Assembly: GCF_000972845.2 (NCBI RefSeq)
Contig: NW_020853535.1
Span: 310,001 to 374,000, forward strand
Direction of reading: 5' to 3'
DNA length: 64,000 nt
DNA from: Larimichthys crocea
Taxonomy: Eukaryota; Chordata; Actinopteri; Sciaenidae
Within the stretch, counting starts at the first letter, position 1. Each line of letters starts with the position of its first letter. The notes beneath the pieces were generated by a model that made no database searches, was not told where the DNA came from, and was given only the letters and a program-made list of their open reading frames with translations. Positions 14,517 to 25,023 of the stretch are shown here, piece after piece. The position numbers and the translations under genes are program-made.

Positions 14517-16747
14517 GTTCAATCCGTGGATAACAAGAAAAGTTTCAGGCAGCAGCACAACAGTTACTGCCTTTATATGGGCTAGTACAGTTGTTGTTTT
14601 TTTTGTTGGTCCCAGAATCTCAAGTCAAGCCTAGCAGATAGTGAGATGTTCCTCCATGGTTGTCTATAGAAATTTGTATCAAACGCACTCACGTCACAGT
14701 GGGAGGAACTGTATCTCTCTCTCTTTTTTTTTTTTTAGTTCAGGTTGTAATTTCTCAGGTGCTGTTTGGCTTTTGTCTAGAGAAAACCTCTGTGGTGATT
14801 GGAAGACAAAACAGCTTCATAAACTGCTGGAGGTGCTAGAACCAGCATTTTTGTGATAAAGGTTGAAGGGTTGTCTCAAGTCAAAATTGTCCTTTCATAC
14901 ACAAAAGAAGGTCATTCTTTCTGTATATGTCTGTGTTCGTGGGGGCTAAATGTGATTCACATCTTACGTCTTCGGAGAAACCGCAGCAGCTGTTACGATC
15001 AGTCTGTCGCCCGACTGGACAAAGCATCGCTTATCAGTTGGATTATGGCCTCTAATGAAAGACGAAACGGCTGTTAAGAGGTTTAAATGACAATGCAAAT
15101 GATTATCCGACATGCTACTCTTCCGAGTTTAGAAACAGTTGGGAAAGTGAATCCACCACCTGTTACAGCAAACGAAACCAAATCAAGTTTCAGTTTTTCA
15201 AAATAAAAGTCATTCAGTTGAAATTGTTCTGACTTGTGTCAAGTAAACATTCTTATATTTTTTTGTATTATCTGTATTGGAGCTCTCTGAAGTGCTCTGT
15301 AAAGAGACTACATTTTCTACACACAAAATGAATAAAAGATGTCCTGCAGGCGTCTGAAAGATTGTGTGTTGTCTTTCATTAGGGGAGCAGTATTTGGACA
15401 GTCAGTGCAGGCTGTCGCATCTATCTAATGTCAAAATATTTGCTGCCATCATCTACGAATATCTTGGAAAAACTTCATAAACAGTGCAGTTCCCCGTGCG
15501 ATCCCCGGCACCAAAGCTTGATGAAATATTTGTGTTTGAGTCGTTGAGATGTGCAGAGAGCCCGAGTGTTTGGAGAGCGCTCCCTGGCAAGATATTTAGC
15601 ACTTCGCTGTGAGACTGGACTGAGAGGCAGAGCTTTGTGCTGCTGGGACAGACTGATTGAAGGTTGGAGATGATTGTAAGGCTAAAGTAGCCTTTAAGGG
15701 CACAGCCAGAAACGTTCCTTTACATCGTTCAGGATGTTTTGTGCTCTGTCTTGGCCCACCTACGCTTCTCTTTGCTTTCTTCAGATATCGATGTTTTCTC
15801 TAAAGTGCTTTCTGACAATAAATGTATCGTTTTTGCTGTTTTGTTTGGAACTCAAAATTACCTATTAAGTCATGAGGACAAGAAAGTCAACCATGCTTGT
15901 AGTTTCATTTCCTGACAACATATCTAATGAATAAAAAATGCTTTTCAGGCAGCCAATAAACCTGTGCCAAGTCAATAAACGTAGCGTTATGTTTGAAGAG
16001 AGAAAATGCCAAATATATTATTGTTCTTTCAGAAAAATAATTTCAAAAAGTTTTTAAATGACTGAATTGTTTCGTGCAGAAAATGATTATTTTGAGAGAA
16101 AATATAGAAAGTACTGTAGGTCAGAATTTGGATTACAGATCTGCTTCCATGGCCTCATTACCTTAAAAACTGAAGAAACAACCTGGAAATGGAAATGTGT
16201 ACAGAGCTTCACATTTTACCTACCTACTACTTCTTGACCCATCCCGCTCCTAACATTAACATCTTGGTACCTCGAGTACTACAAATATCGAATATTAGAG
16301 GCAAATCAAGCAGAACTTACACAAAAAGTATGGAAGAACGCAGTTGTCAGTACAGAAGAAGGAAGAAAGGAAATAAATTAGTCAGTTGAAACATCTCCCA
16401 CGTTGTCAGATTTAAATCTCGTCAGCTGACAGGATGACAGGTTGCCAGTGGGAGTAGAACATAGCTCAGGATCCTCTGAGATCATCAAATTATTTATGTT
16501 ATTATTAATGTTTAGTCGCTAAAGTATTTCACTTTTAGAAAAGCTGCTAATGCTTTAAGATTACTGCACCGGCAATGATCGTCTGTGAACACATGTATCA
16601 TTTCCTCGTCTATATTTCCATCACTTGTAGAATAAGTCAGACCAAATGGCCCATAAATCTGCGGCACCAAAAACACACACCTCATTTCTGTCTCTGTTTC
16701 TCTCTCTCACACACACACTTATAAGGTTGTTTGTTCTGTCCTTACAG

Positions 16748-16865
16748 ATTTACACAGACTGGGCAAATCATTACCTGGCCAAGTCTGGCTGTCAGCGCCT
16801 CATCAAGGACCTGAGCCAGGACGTCACCGATGGAGTCCTGCTGGCACAGATCATCCAGATCATAG
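16748..16865 (+). CDS. nav3: nav3 exon: first part of CH domain
   Basis: A 118-nt exon. The acceptor is ttctgtccttacag and the donor is ATAG|gtaggc. It starts on a codon boundary and ends in phase 1. It reads IYTDWANHYLAKSG followed by CQRLIKDLSQDVTDG and VLLAQIIQII. This is the opening of the Navigator CH domain: the W-A-N-x-Y-L helix, then the conserved DVTDGVLLAQII helix that forms the core of CH folds. In human NAV3, as I recall it, the block starts at the same IYTDW residue and also follows a phase 0 junction. The first base of the final Ala codon is here and the other two open the next exon. In Navigators this single CH domain is thought to contribute to cytoskeletal association rather than classic tandem-CH actin binding. 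A CA repeat begins 12 bases after the donor. Confidence 0.97.
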
Positions 16866-16876
16866 GTAGGCAACCA

Positions 16877-16899
16877 AACACACACACACACACACACAC
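16877..16899. repeat. (CA)n tract next to the donor site
   Basis: An eleven-unit CA run starts 12 bases downstream of the donor at 16866. CA repeats close to donor sites are known hnRNP L targets that can alter exon inclusion, so this tract may modulate use of the preceding exon (inference). Confidence 0.9.
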
Positions 16900-17189
16900 C
16901 TACACACACCTGTGTCCATCTATTCTCTTATGTCTACTGCTATATTGGTTATTCCATTATTCCTCTCTTCTCCTGCTGGGTTTCTTCACACCTTCCTTCA
17001 TCTAGAATCTGCACAATTATCATGACAGATTACAAAGTTTGACTTCTGTTCCCAAAGCGCTGTCATGTCATACTTCAGGTGTTTGAAAGAAACATTAATA
17101 AAGTCCAAGCCATGTGTTATCAGCAGTAATAAAACACTGCGTGTGTCTATAATTCATTCTGTCTGCTAGATGAAGCGACCACCCACGCT

Positions 17190-17191
<2 letters not shown>

Positions 17192-17228
<37 letters not shown>
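17192..17228. repeat. (CA)n microsatellite
   Basis: About 18 perfect CA units. The overlapping open frames on both strands are repeat artefacts. Confidence 0.95.
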
Positions 17229-17230
<2 letters not shown>

Positions 17231-18599
17231 TGTTTGCTCTTTGTTGTGGTGAGTTGGAGGCGACGCTGTTCCTCAGTCTGATACAGTATTTGGGCCAAAT
17301 CGCAGCAGCTCTCTCTTGTTTTGGGTGCAGGGCGAGCGGCAGCAGTAGCAGAGATCTTTGGCTCTGACACCCAGGGGTGCGGAGGCATGTGTCTCCCAAT
17401 GGACCCCAGAGAGAGAGAGCGATCACTTCTCTTTCTCTTCATGTCGTTCTCTATCTCTTTTTTGTATGTCTCTCTCTTCCCTTTTATGTCTCTCTTCCTT
17501 TCCTGGCGCTCTGCTTCCCTTCTTCTGTGTCTGTCACAGATGAACTTTTTCTAGGTCTGTCTCTCTCGACCCTCATGTCTTTCATTTCTCTCTCTAATCG
17601 TACTCTCTTTCGCTCCTACACATTACAGTAATGTGATTCCCCTTTTCCACATAGAGTAGTGTAAGGGTATAGTTACTATTCTCAGTCACGCATATTTTTA
17701 GATGAGGCAGCTTTTTTGCTGTGTCACCAGACAAACAGGTCAGGGACGTGTGGAGGCAAGAGGAGGCGACTATCCTACAGCAAAGAGAAAAATGCACCAT
17801 TTGTCTTCTATGCATGTTGCATCCGCTTAGCTGGCTGCCTAGTTGCTTGTAAGTCAGAAGAACAGAAGAACAACAGCACGTCACACACGCCAATGTGTTT
17901 TTACTACACTTGGTGTCTACGTAGAGGGACGGGATCGCACTTTTGTTGGCACGTGTACAGCCTTCGTAGTCCTGAATGAGCAGCTGAAATTTTAAGCCAT
18001 GCGGACTCTCCCTGCCACACAGATTTAGGAAACATCATTGAAAAGCTTTAGGCTTTAGTGTTCTGAATGCCTGAAATGATTTATGCTTACTTCGAGCTGA
18101 CGAGGACCTCTCGTGGCCACGCGCATTATGACAGTTGTGTCTCAGAAGCCTCAGAAATCTTAAATAGCGTGACGCCGTAAAATCTGTCAGGGAGAAAGGT
18201 CAGGGTGTACGGCTGGGTCGACAAAGTGCCCCTTGAGGGAGATTTGGGATATCAGGTTATGTTCCCATCTTACCAGCATTATGTAACCATAGAGGTGGGA
18301 CGTCATTATCATTTTTGACATGTGCGTTGTGACAGGTAATGCTGATCCACACCACGTCATAAAATGCTTATATGTGTTGTTTTGGCTGGATTCAGGATTT
18401 ATCTGGTTTTAGAACCCAACAGGAGGGCTATGTGCAGTCACCAAGACTTGTCTTTGTGTCTTTTCACCCCATATCTCTCACACATTCTTTTTCCTCTTCT
18501 TACATCTACTTTCTTTGTGAGCTCTCACTTTTTTCTTTGTGTCTCCATCACTGTTCTAAGCTTCAATCTTCTTTCTGGGACTCCCTCTCCCTCTGTTTA

Positions 18600-18614
18600 T
18601 CACACACACACACA

Positions 18615-18656
<42 letters not shown>
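18600..18656. repeat. (CA)n microsatellite with interruptions
   Basis: A CA run with a single T interruption at 18621 and an A interruption near the end. It lies 110 bases before the CT repeat and forms a long pyrimidine/CA low-complexity block with it. Confidence 0.95.
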
Positions 18657-18760
18657 TTTTCCTCTCTATTACATATGCTGCTTTTCTCACTGATGTCGTC
18701 TGTCTCCCTAAATCTCTCTCACTTTTTTCAACCCCTGTCTAACTTCCTTACTCTCTTACT

Positions 18761-18764
<4 letters not shown>

Positions 18765-18804
<40 letters not shown>
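18765..18804. repeat. (CT)n microsatellite
   Basis: About 20 CT units inside a larger pyrimidine-rich stretch (about 18470-18830), 340 bases upstream of the next exon. It could serve as a PTB-binding region, but nothing in the sequence proves this. Confidence 0.95.
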
Positions 18805-18806
<2 letters not shown>

Positions 18807-19140
18807 TCTGTTCTCTCCCCCTCTCTCTGTTGGATTGAAACTTTACCCTCCCTGCTCGCCCGAACAGACAATGAGGCCAAGCTGGCCTGTCAGTAATTCT
18901 CTGGCGGCAGCTGACGAATTAGGCAGCTTTGCTTCCCAGACCTTTCCTGCATCGCTCTGCCCCTTAACACACACACATGCATGTGCACACACACACACAT
19001 ACTCTCCTATGCTAACCTCAACAGAGGTTTCCTGCTGGATTTGGGCACCTGAACTCAAAAGTCACTGGAAGTCGGGATGTTATGGTTCAGTATGGGACGA
19101 CAGTAAAAACTCTTGTTTCTTCATTTCCTTTCTCACGCAG

Positions 19141-19193
19141 CGAATGAGAAGGTGGAGGATATCAATGGCAGCCCCAGGAGCCAGTCGCAAATG
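19141..19193 (+). CDS. nav3: nav3 exon: CH domain, second segment
   Basis: A 53-nt exon. The acceptor is ttcctttctcacgcag and the donor is ATG|gtgagt, a near-consensus site. It enters in phase 1: the previous G plus CG gives Ala. It reads ANEKVEDINGSPRSQSQM and leaves on a codon boundary. I recall human NAV3 as ANEKVEDINGCPRSQSQM, so one residue differs. The segment is the loop and short helix after the DGVLL helix of the CH fold. The exon is shorter than the usual 120-150 nt, and the donor is strong. Confidence 0.97.
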
Positions 19194-21279
19194 GTGAGTG
19201 TTATACTGAACTTCATCCATCCTTAAATGCACTGTTGCATGAGAGAGTATTATATTTATGAGGAGGAATATTTATCTGAAAGCTGAACTTCTCTGCTGTT
19301 AAGCTGTAAGTTTCACATTTGTAGTTATATATATATATTTTAGTTTTATAAATAAAAGAAAGCGACAGTTAAATCAATGCATTCTAGATTACAGTAGTGT
19401 ACAGATCACACAGCATTTTACAGCATTCAGGTGATGCTCACGTCCACGGCTACTGTTCTCACCTACCTGCCTCAAATGAGACTGTAATGAAACGTCAGTT
19501 AAGAATGTTGCACTTTATGCTCCGCCACACTGTTTGATAGCTGTCATAACGAGTGACTTTTCAGGTTTAGATTAAACACCTTGTCTTTTCCGATGCATTG
19601 TTAAACTGGTGGCTTTTGGCTTGTGACTCCTCTCAAAGCGGTATCAACTCTGTGCCTCGTCATGTTTCAGAAGTAGTTCCACCAAAGAGAGATTTACTCT
19701 CTTTTTAATCTGTTCCAGGCCAAAGGAGTACAAATCATCCAATATTTCATAAAGAAGCTGTCCAAAAACTATAGAATTTACTGTATGTAGCAGAACTTCT
19801 TTTCAACTCCATTAATCATCTCACGTCCCCGCAGATTTATCCTGTGACCCTTCGGAGGGAGGCAACCATTATGTTGGAAACCTCTGCACACAGCTGCCTA
19901 ATTAGATAATATAGTTACAGTTAGCTAAATCTTCAGCAGCTACATCATAACATGCTGTATATGTATTAATACATCATCATGTACTCTAATATAGAATAAT
20001 TTCCCACAGCATAATATCTCTGTACTCTGATGTAAATATGAGTTTGAATGCACGTTGCTCTTGTAAATTGTACATTGACTTAAGTTAAGGATCTCCGTCC
20101 ACCACCTGCCATGCACCCTCTCATGAGAACACCTTAACGAACACCTTCTACTCATTTCCATTTGAATGGTCACAGTCCCAGCGGTCAGTAGGGACAAAAT
20201 GTGAGAACATCTAAAGACTGACAAAAGTCTACAGTGTGTAAACAAAGTCACATTTCACAAGCCAGTGTCACGGCTGAAACTGATCCATCTCGCAAAGACA
20301 AAGTTTTGACTCCGATTACAAACCATGACCATCTTGACTAATCAGAAAGATAAGTGATGACTGGAGTAACCACATCGCCACTTGACCAAACAATAAAAAA
20401 CCCTGCAAAGCCTTGAAAAGTTCAAGCCTTAACATATTTATCTTACTATGCCTCTTTCAATCATTTGTATATCTGGCTGCCAGGCGGCCAAGCGATGCTG
20501 GCGGTGTCGTTTTCCCCTCTGTTAATGAGATGACGGGCTGTATAACCGCTGATTGTCGTCACTGTGAGATAATTACCCTTCACTTTAACTAGAGTTGACT
20601 AAGTGTTTATGCAGTGTTGGTTTGCCCTGGCATCTGCCCTCCTGCCATTAAAAGTGACTAAAGCTATTTAGCTGCCTCGGTGCACGTTCTTAGTGAGACG
20701 CTGTGGGCGGGTGAGTGTGTTTGGTGCTGACAGTGTGTGTCTTTTTTGTTTCAGTCTTTGTGGCTCATTGTTAAAGCTGTGTTTTGTGAATGTTTAGCTC
20801 ACTGTACATCAGTTTTGCATTTAGTGGACCGTATACATTGTTATATGTGTCGGTGCTCTTCAGGGAATCTTGCCAAAAGGGTCCCATCACTGGAATGCAG
20901 CAGAATGTATTTTACAGCTACGTTCACACGTTTAGCACAGTATTCGGATGTTTTGTTTTTCCTCCGTGTCGAGTCCAGCTGTAATGGAAGCTGAGCCTGT
21001 TAGAAAAACAACATTAAAGAAGCAGGAAGGAAGAAAACATTAAGGTCATGTGAATCCTGGTAACCCCTCATGTTATGTGCGAGTTCAGTCAGTCAAAAGC
21101 AGGCCTGGAAAGATAAACTCCTGTGTGTTTCTTTTTTCTTTTGTCTGTCAAGTGTAAAGTGATTCTGCTCCCTGCTAGAAACAGCTGAGTCTAGACTGAC
21201 GCACTGGTCACTAAGGGCGAGCTGCAAGCAGCACTGCAAGCATGTGGCTCTATATGCCAGCGACCTCTGTGTGTGTTTG

Positions 21280-21281
<2 letters not shown>

Positions 21282-21330
<49 letters not shown>
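21282..21330. repeat. (GT)n microsatellite
   Basis: About 24 GT units, with only flanking interruptions. It lies in the long intron with no nearby exon. Confidence 0.95.
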
Positions 21331-21337
<7 letters not shown>

Positions 21338-21907
21338 CGCAGCTAACTCTTTGTCTCGGTCATTTACTAAGCCCATTGATCCACCACCTGCTCTAAGCAC
21401 AGAGGGTCCGGCCAGCTTGGGAATTTGAAGTTTGAGGAAGCACGGTTGCTTATCGTGTGGGCGTAAAGGGAAGGAAATATCTGTCACACACACACGCATA
21501 CAGACACACATAACAGCCATAAAGATGTAGCCAGCTAGCACAGCTAATATCCAAGGGTTATACTGTGGAAGGTGAAGTCACTCTTTTGAGTTTTGCTCAA
21601 ACTAAAAATTGGCTCTCGATTTTCGCATTTGCTCCACATTCCGTTGCCTCTGTAGTTTCTCCTTCATGCCTACACGGAGAGGATGAGGTGACAGGGTTGC
21701 AACCAGCAACTACACACTAGATGCCACTAAATCCTACACACTGGGCTTTTAATAAAACAAGTGCAGGACTTACTTTACTTTATAAACGTTTAAGAATCTG
21801 TTTGAATCTCCAGGGTCCTATCAATGGCCCTATCCATTGCTTTTACAATCATGGACAATTGCTTGGACTTGGAGGGTAGAGAGCAGAAGACCTAGGGTGG
21901 TTTTGCA

Positions 21908-22362
21908 TTAAGGCTACACGTAGCCGGGTATGTTGAGAAACGAATATTTCCCTCCCTCCGTTTTCCAAAATAACATCGTGCACATAGCATCGTTTTCAAA
22001 AAAGTCAACCCGCATAAATACGCCATCGAGCGCCGTCATAACTACGCCAAGCCTGTGGGTGGCAGTGTAGGAAGAAGGCGGATCCTCTGCAAGCCAATCA
22101 GAATAACGCTTCCATGAGCATCGTCATAGCAACAGGTAAACATTGGTCGCACTTTTGGCGCATCCGCTGCCTAAAACTCCGTTTATCTCAGTTTACACGC
22201 AAACGCAAAACCGGAGTTTTCCAGAATCTCCACTCTCGCCGGAGTTTTTAGAAAGATTCGTTTTCAGAGGCGAATTCACCGTTTGCGTGTAAAAGATAGG
22301 TACAAACGAAGGGAAATGTCTCCGTTTTTAAAAATACCCGTGTACGTGTAAACAGGGCCTAA
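21908..22362. mobile_element. Non-autonomous DNA transposon (MITE-like, possibly hAT)
   Basis: The ends form imperfect terminal inverted repeats. The left end is ttaaggct...acacgtagccgggta. The right end, read in reverse, is ttaggccctgtttacacgt then acacgggta. Inside, tttacacgcaaacg (22192-22205) and its exact reverse complement (22280-22293) form a second inverted pair. The element is about 455 bp, has no transposase frame, and is richer in CpG than the surrounding intron. The 'tttacacg...agggcc' end style resembles fish hAT-type miniature elements. An exact 8-bp target duplication is not obvious, so the superfamily is uncertain. Confidence 0.65.
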
Positions 22363-24315
22363 GCCTGTTTGTTTTGGTTCAAATTACCTCTGTTGCTTCT
22401 GACAGTTTGGTTTGGTTCGTTCCAACTTGTTCCCATGTAGCGCTGACGATGCAGGTTGTCAAAACTGTCCAATCACTGAGTTACCTATCAGTCCATGTGA
22501 CTTCACGCTTACAGCTCTTGGCTCATTTTTTAAAAAAAAGTTAGTGTGAACACAAACCAGAGCAGAACTAAAAGCCAGTAATGTAGCTTTTTTTTTTTTT
22601 TTCCCTGGCCGGACCATATGAACCAAACTATCCGAAGAGATCAAGGTGATGACACATGAACATATGGTTCTCCGAGTGCTAAGTATTTTTGTTTGGCTAG
22701 CACTGATATCAATCTGAAACATTAGTTATTTACTGACAACTTTTCCCCATGTTCTGAGCTATTTTTTAACCTTTGGCTGCATAATTCGATGAGCTGTGAA
22801 TTTTGGAAACCTGCCACTGGCCACCTTGCACCTGGAACTTAAACGCCTTGGCCAGAGACATCACAGTAGCAGCAGCTGTCAGTGGAGGGGGCAGATGAAT
22901 CTGATTTACTTCCTCTGCACAGATTTTTCCCCATTTGGGACTTGAAATGGTGATCCTGCAGTCACAAGCCTGTTTCTCTGAGCGGTGGGTCACTGCCGGT
23001 CGGGTGAGTGGATGGAGGCCAACTGAGCAGCTGCTGGAAGCTGAGCAGCAGAAACCAGAACGGCACCGGCATCTGCAAGCTTTTCAGTTAATCTACGTCC
23101 ATAATGCAGTCTTTTTGTTTAAAGCCGTGTTCACAATGTGAGAGATCCACAAGTCAGTTGAAGAACTATCATTTCCTGCAGGGTTAATCCAACAGATTTG
23201 GCCAGTGTGTGGACAAACATCTGCCACCAGCAGCCATTTCATTTCTTTTCCCTGTTGTTTTGATACATGATCAGATCAAGCCATGTAATCTCTGCACTTA
23301 CTGTTCAGTTTTCAGCCAGCCACTCTGAACTGCCTTCAACTGCCGTCTGTATGCTTAGTCCCTGTAATTACAAGGTCAAAGAGTATCACATCTGACTGCT
23401 CAGAGGGCTCATGGGAGAAGACGGCAAAGAACAGTAGAATTATGAATTAATAGCTGAGCTTCCCAAGTTTTCCCTCCTCTACTTTCTCTAATTTGCTCTC
23501 ATCAAGAACGATATGTAAAAGAGTCTGACCTTTGATCTCCTTCCTTTTAAAGTATATAATGCAATCCTGCATTCATAGTGTGCAGGTATCCTCCAGGTAT
23601 TAATACTGAAAGGTTCAACTTTGGTCACTTGATTGCAACTGAACTGATGCCACAGCTTTTAAAATGCTGCCCTATGATCCTTTCCTGAAAATAGTGCAAT
23701 AGAACAGACTCATAGTTATACTTTCAACTAACTAATAGCTTGTTGAGCCTCTGTTAGATCCCCCAAATCCCTGGTCTTACTACCTTTGATACTGCAGACT
23801 GGTTTTCTTTCTTGTGTTTCTCTTGAGGAAAGCGCGGCTATCTGCAAAATGTCAGATCTCTATTTCTGTACTGTGTATTTGCTACCAGTAATAGAAGAAT
23901 AAGCATTTTTCTTTTGCATTTCCTGAAACATCGACTTTGTTCATGCAATTGGGATTGCTCTTATTTGAGGCCTGGCATTTCCCAGTGGCCAAGCTGGTCA
24001 AAAATTTTGAATATGCCCGTTTTTCCCCAGTAGAGCTTGAGGCTTGTGTATATCAGGGAATGGTTTTGGTTGGATTCATTGGTGTAGGAACTAATGATTG
24101 CTGAGAATCTGTTTCTGAAATTGGGTAGCGGGGCTTGTCTACAGAAGCATACCCTCAACCACATATTTGGTCCCGGAAGGAATCATCTGTAACCACTGAG
24201 CAAGCCAGTGAAGATGATGAGAACAAGGAATGACAGGAGCGTGGTACGAGGGGTTTTCAACTCAGCGGAGATTTCAGTCTGGCTCTGTTCCTTTCCACTG
24301 GGCTGAATGGGTCAC

Positions 24316-24386
24316 TTTTTACTGTTTTTCAGCTTTGTGTTTATAGGTAAGAGTGGAGATGGAAAATGAACAACATGGATGTGAGG
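24316..24386 (+). other. nav3: Candidate recursive splice site with downstream donor
   Basis: The pyrimidine-rich cactttttactgtttttcag, then ctttgtgtttat, leads into AG|GTAAGA at 24345-24348. This places a 3' splice site directly against a 5' splice site. A second donor-like GAT|gtgagg lies at 24380/24381. It would bound a 34-nt exon (24347-24380) without stops in the incoming phase but shifting the frame, as expected for an RS-exon. The site would split the intron into about 5.2 and 14.6 kb. The intron is short for known vertebrate recursive splicing, so this is speculative. Confidence 0.3.
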
Positions 24387-24944
24387 ACAGAAGTTAAAGT
24401 TCATCAGAGGAAGAAGAGTGTCAAGTACCCAATTTGTGTTTTGTTTGTCCTGTCCTTATAGTTCAGTTTTCATTACACCTCACACTATGGTCCACTTCTA
24501 GATGGAAATGGATTGACTCTCCTCTCATTTCAGGATTTTAGATAAAAGCGGAAGCTAAATTCATGTGATATAAAACTAGAAATGCATTCTGCAGATTAAG
24601 GCTCTCACACAGTGTTTGTGTGAAGCATTCAAATGTCTCACTCCCCTCACGGCACACTCTGCAATTCCTCTGCCATGTAAACCTCACGCCCTCTGACAGT
24701 GCAGTTTCCCGTAATTGTAAAGACATCCAAAAGAATTAGATGCTCACCCCGGTTTTCTTTTTTTCATTTCTCAGAAGAACTGTGCTCAAACACAAGAACG
24801 GCAGGCGGGGGACGGCAGAAGAGGCCCATTCAGCAGAAAATATTGAAGCCTCGCAACACTAATCCTCCTCATTATAGACAGACATCGTTAGCAAACCACA
24901 GAGCGCTCCCCTGCAATACGGATGACAGTGCAGTTTCACTTTCT

Positions 24945-24946
<2 letters not shown>

Positions 24947-25021
<75 letters not shown>
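24947..25021. repeat. Long (GT)n microsatellite
   Basis: About 37 uninterrupted GT units, the longest perfect dinucleotide run of this class in the window. The Val/Cys open frames across it are artefacts. Confidence 0.96.

Positions 25022-25023
<2 letters not shown>

Larger units (their letters stand above)
1..16747 (+). other. nav3: Upstream intron (3' part), no supported exon
   Basis: No coding segment is supportable in this 16.7-kb stretch. The open frames are short, lack family resemblance and often run through microsatellites. It holds a dispersed repeat near 2.9-3.2 kb, a 15-bp tandem duplication at 5.3 kb, GT repeats at 6.2, 11.2 and 13.8 kb, and a TA/poly-T tract at 14.4 kb. Several unique-looking blocks, for example 10.4-10.7 kb and 15.4-15.6 kb, could be conserved noncoding sequence. 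The intron ends in the acceptor ttctgtccttacag. The next exon starts on a codon boundary, so this is a phase 0 intron. Confidence 0.8.
16866..19140 (+). other. nav3: Intron between CH exons, microsatellite-rich
   Basis: A 2.3-kb phase 1 intron. It begins gtaggc and ends ttcctttctcacgcag. It contains four simple repeats, listed separately, and a pyrimidine-rich stretch around 17430-17600. A further impure CA block sits at about 18967-19000. No additional exon is supportable. Confidence 0.9.

Noticed and set aside
16877..17228. CRISPR-like regular repeats
   Set aside because: These are simple dinucleotide microsatellites without spacers, in a vertebrate gene.
18364..18896. 174- and 109-codon plus-strand frames
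   Set aside because: Run through CA and CT microsatellites in a pyrimidine-rich intron; no real protein signal.
24773..24850. Strong acceptor-like ttttctttttttcatttctcag in the long intron
   Set aside because: The phase 0 frame stops after about 24 codons and no good donor follows, so no exon is supportable. It may be a decoy acceptor.
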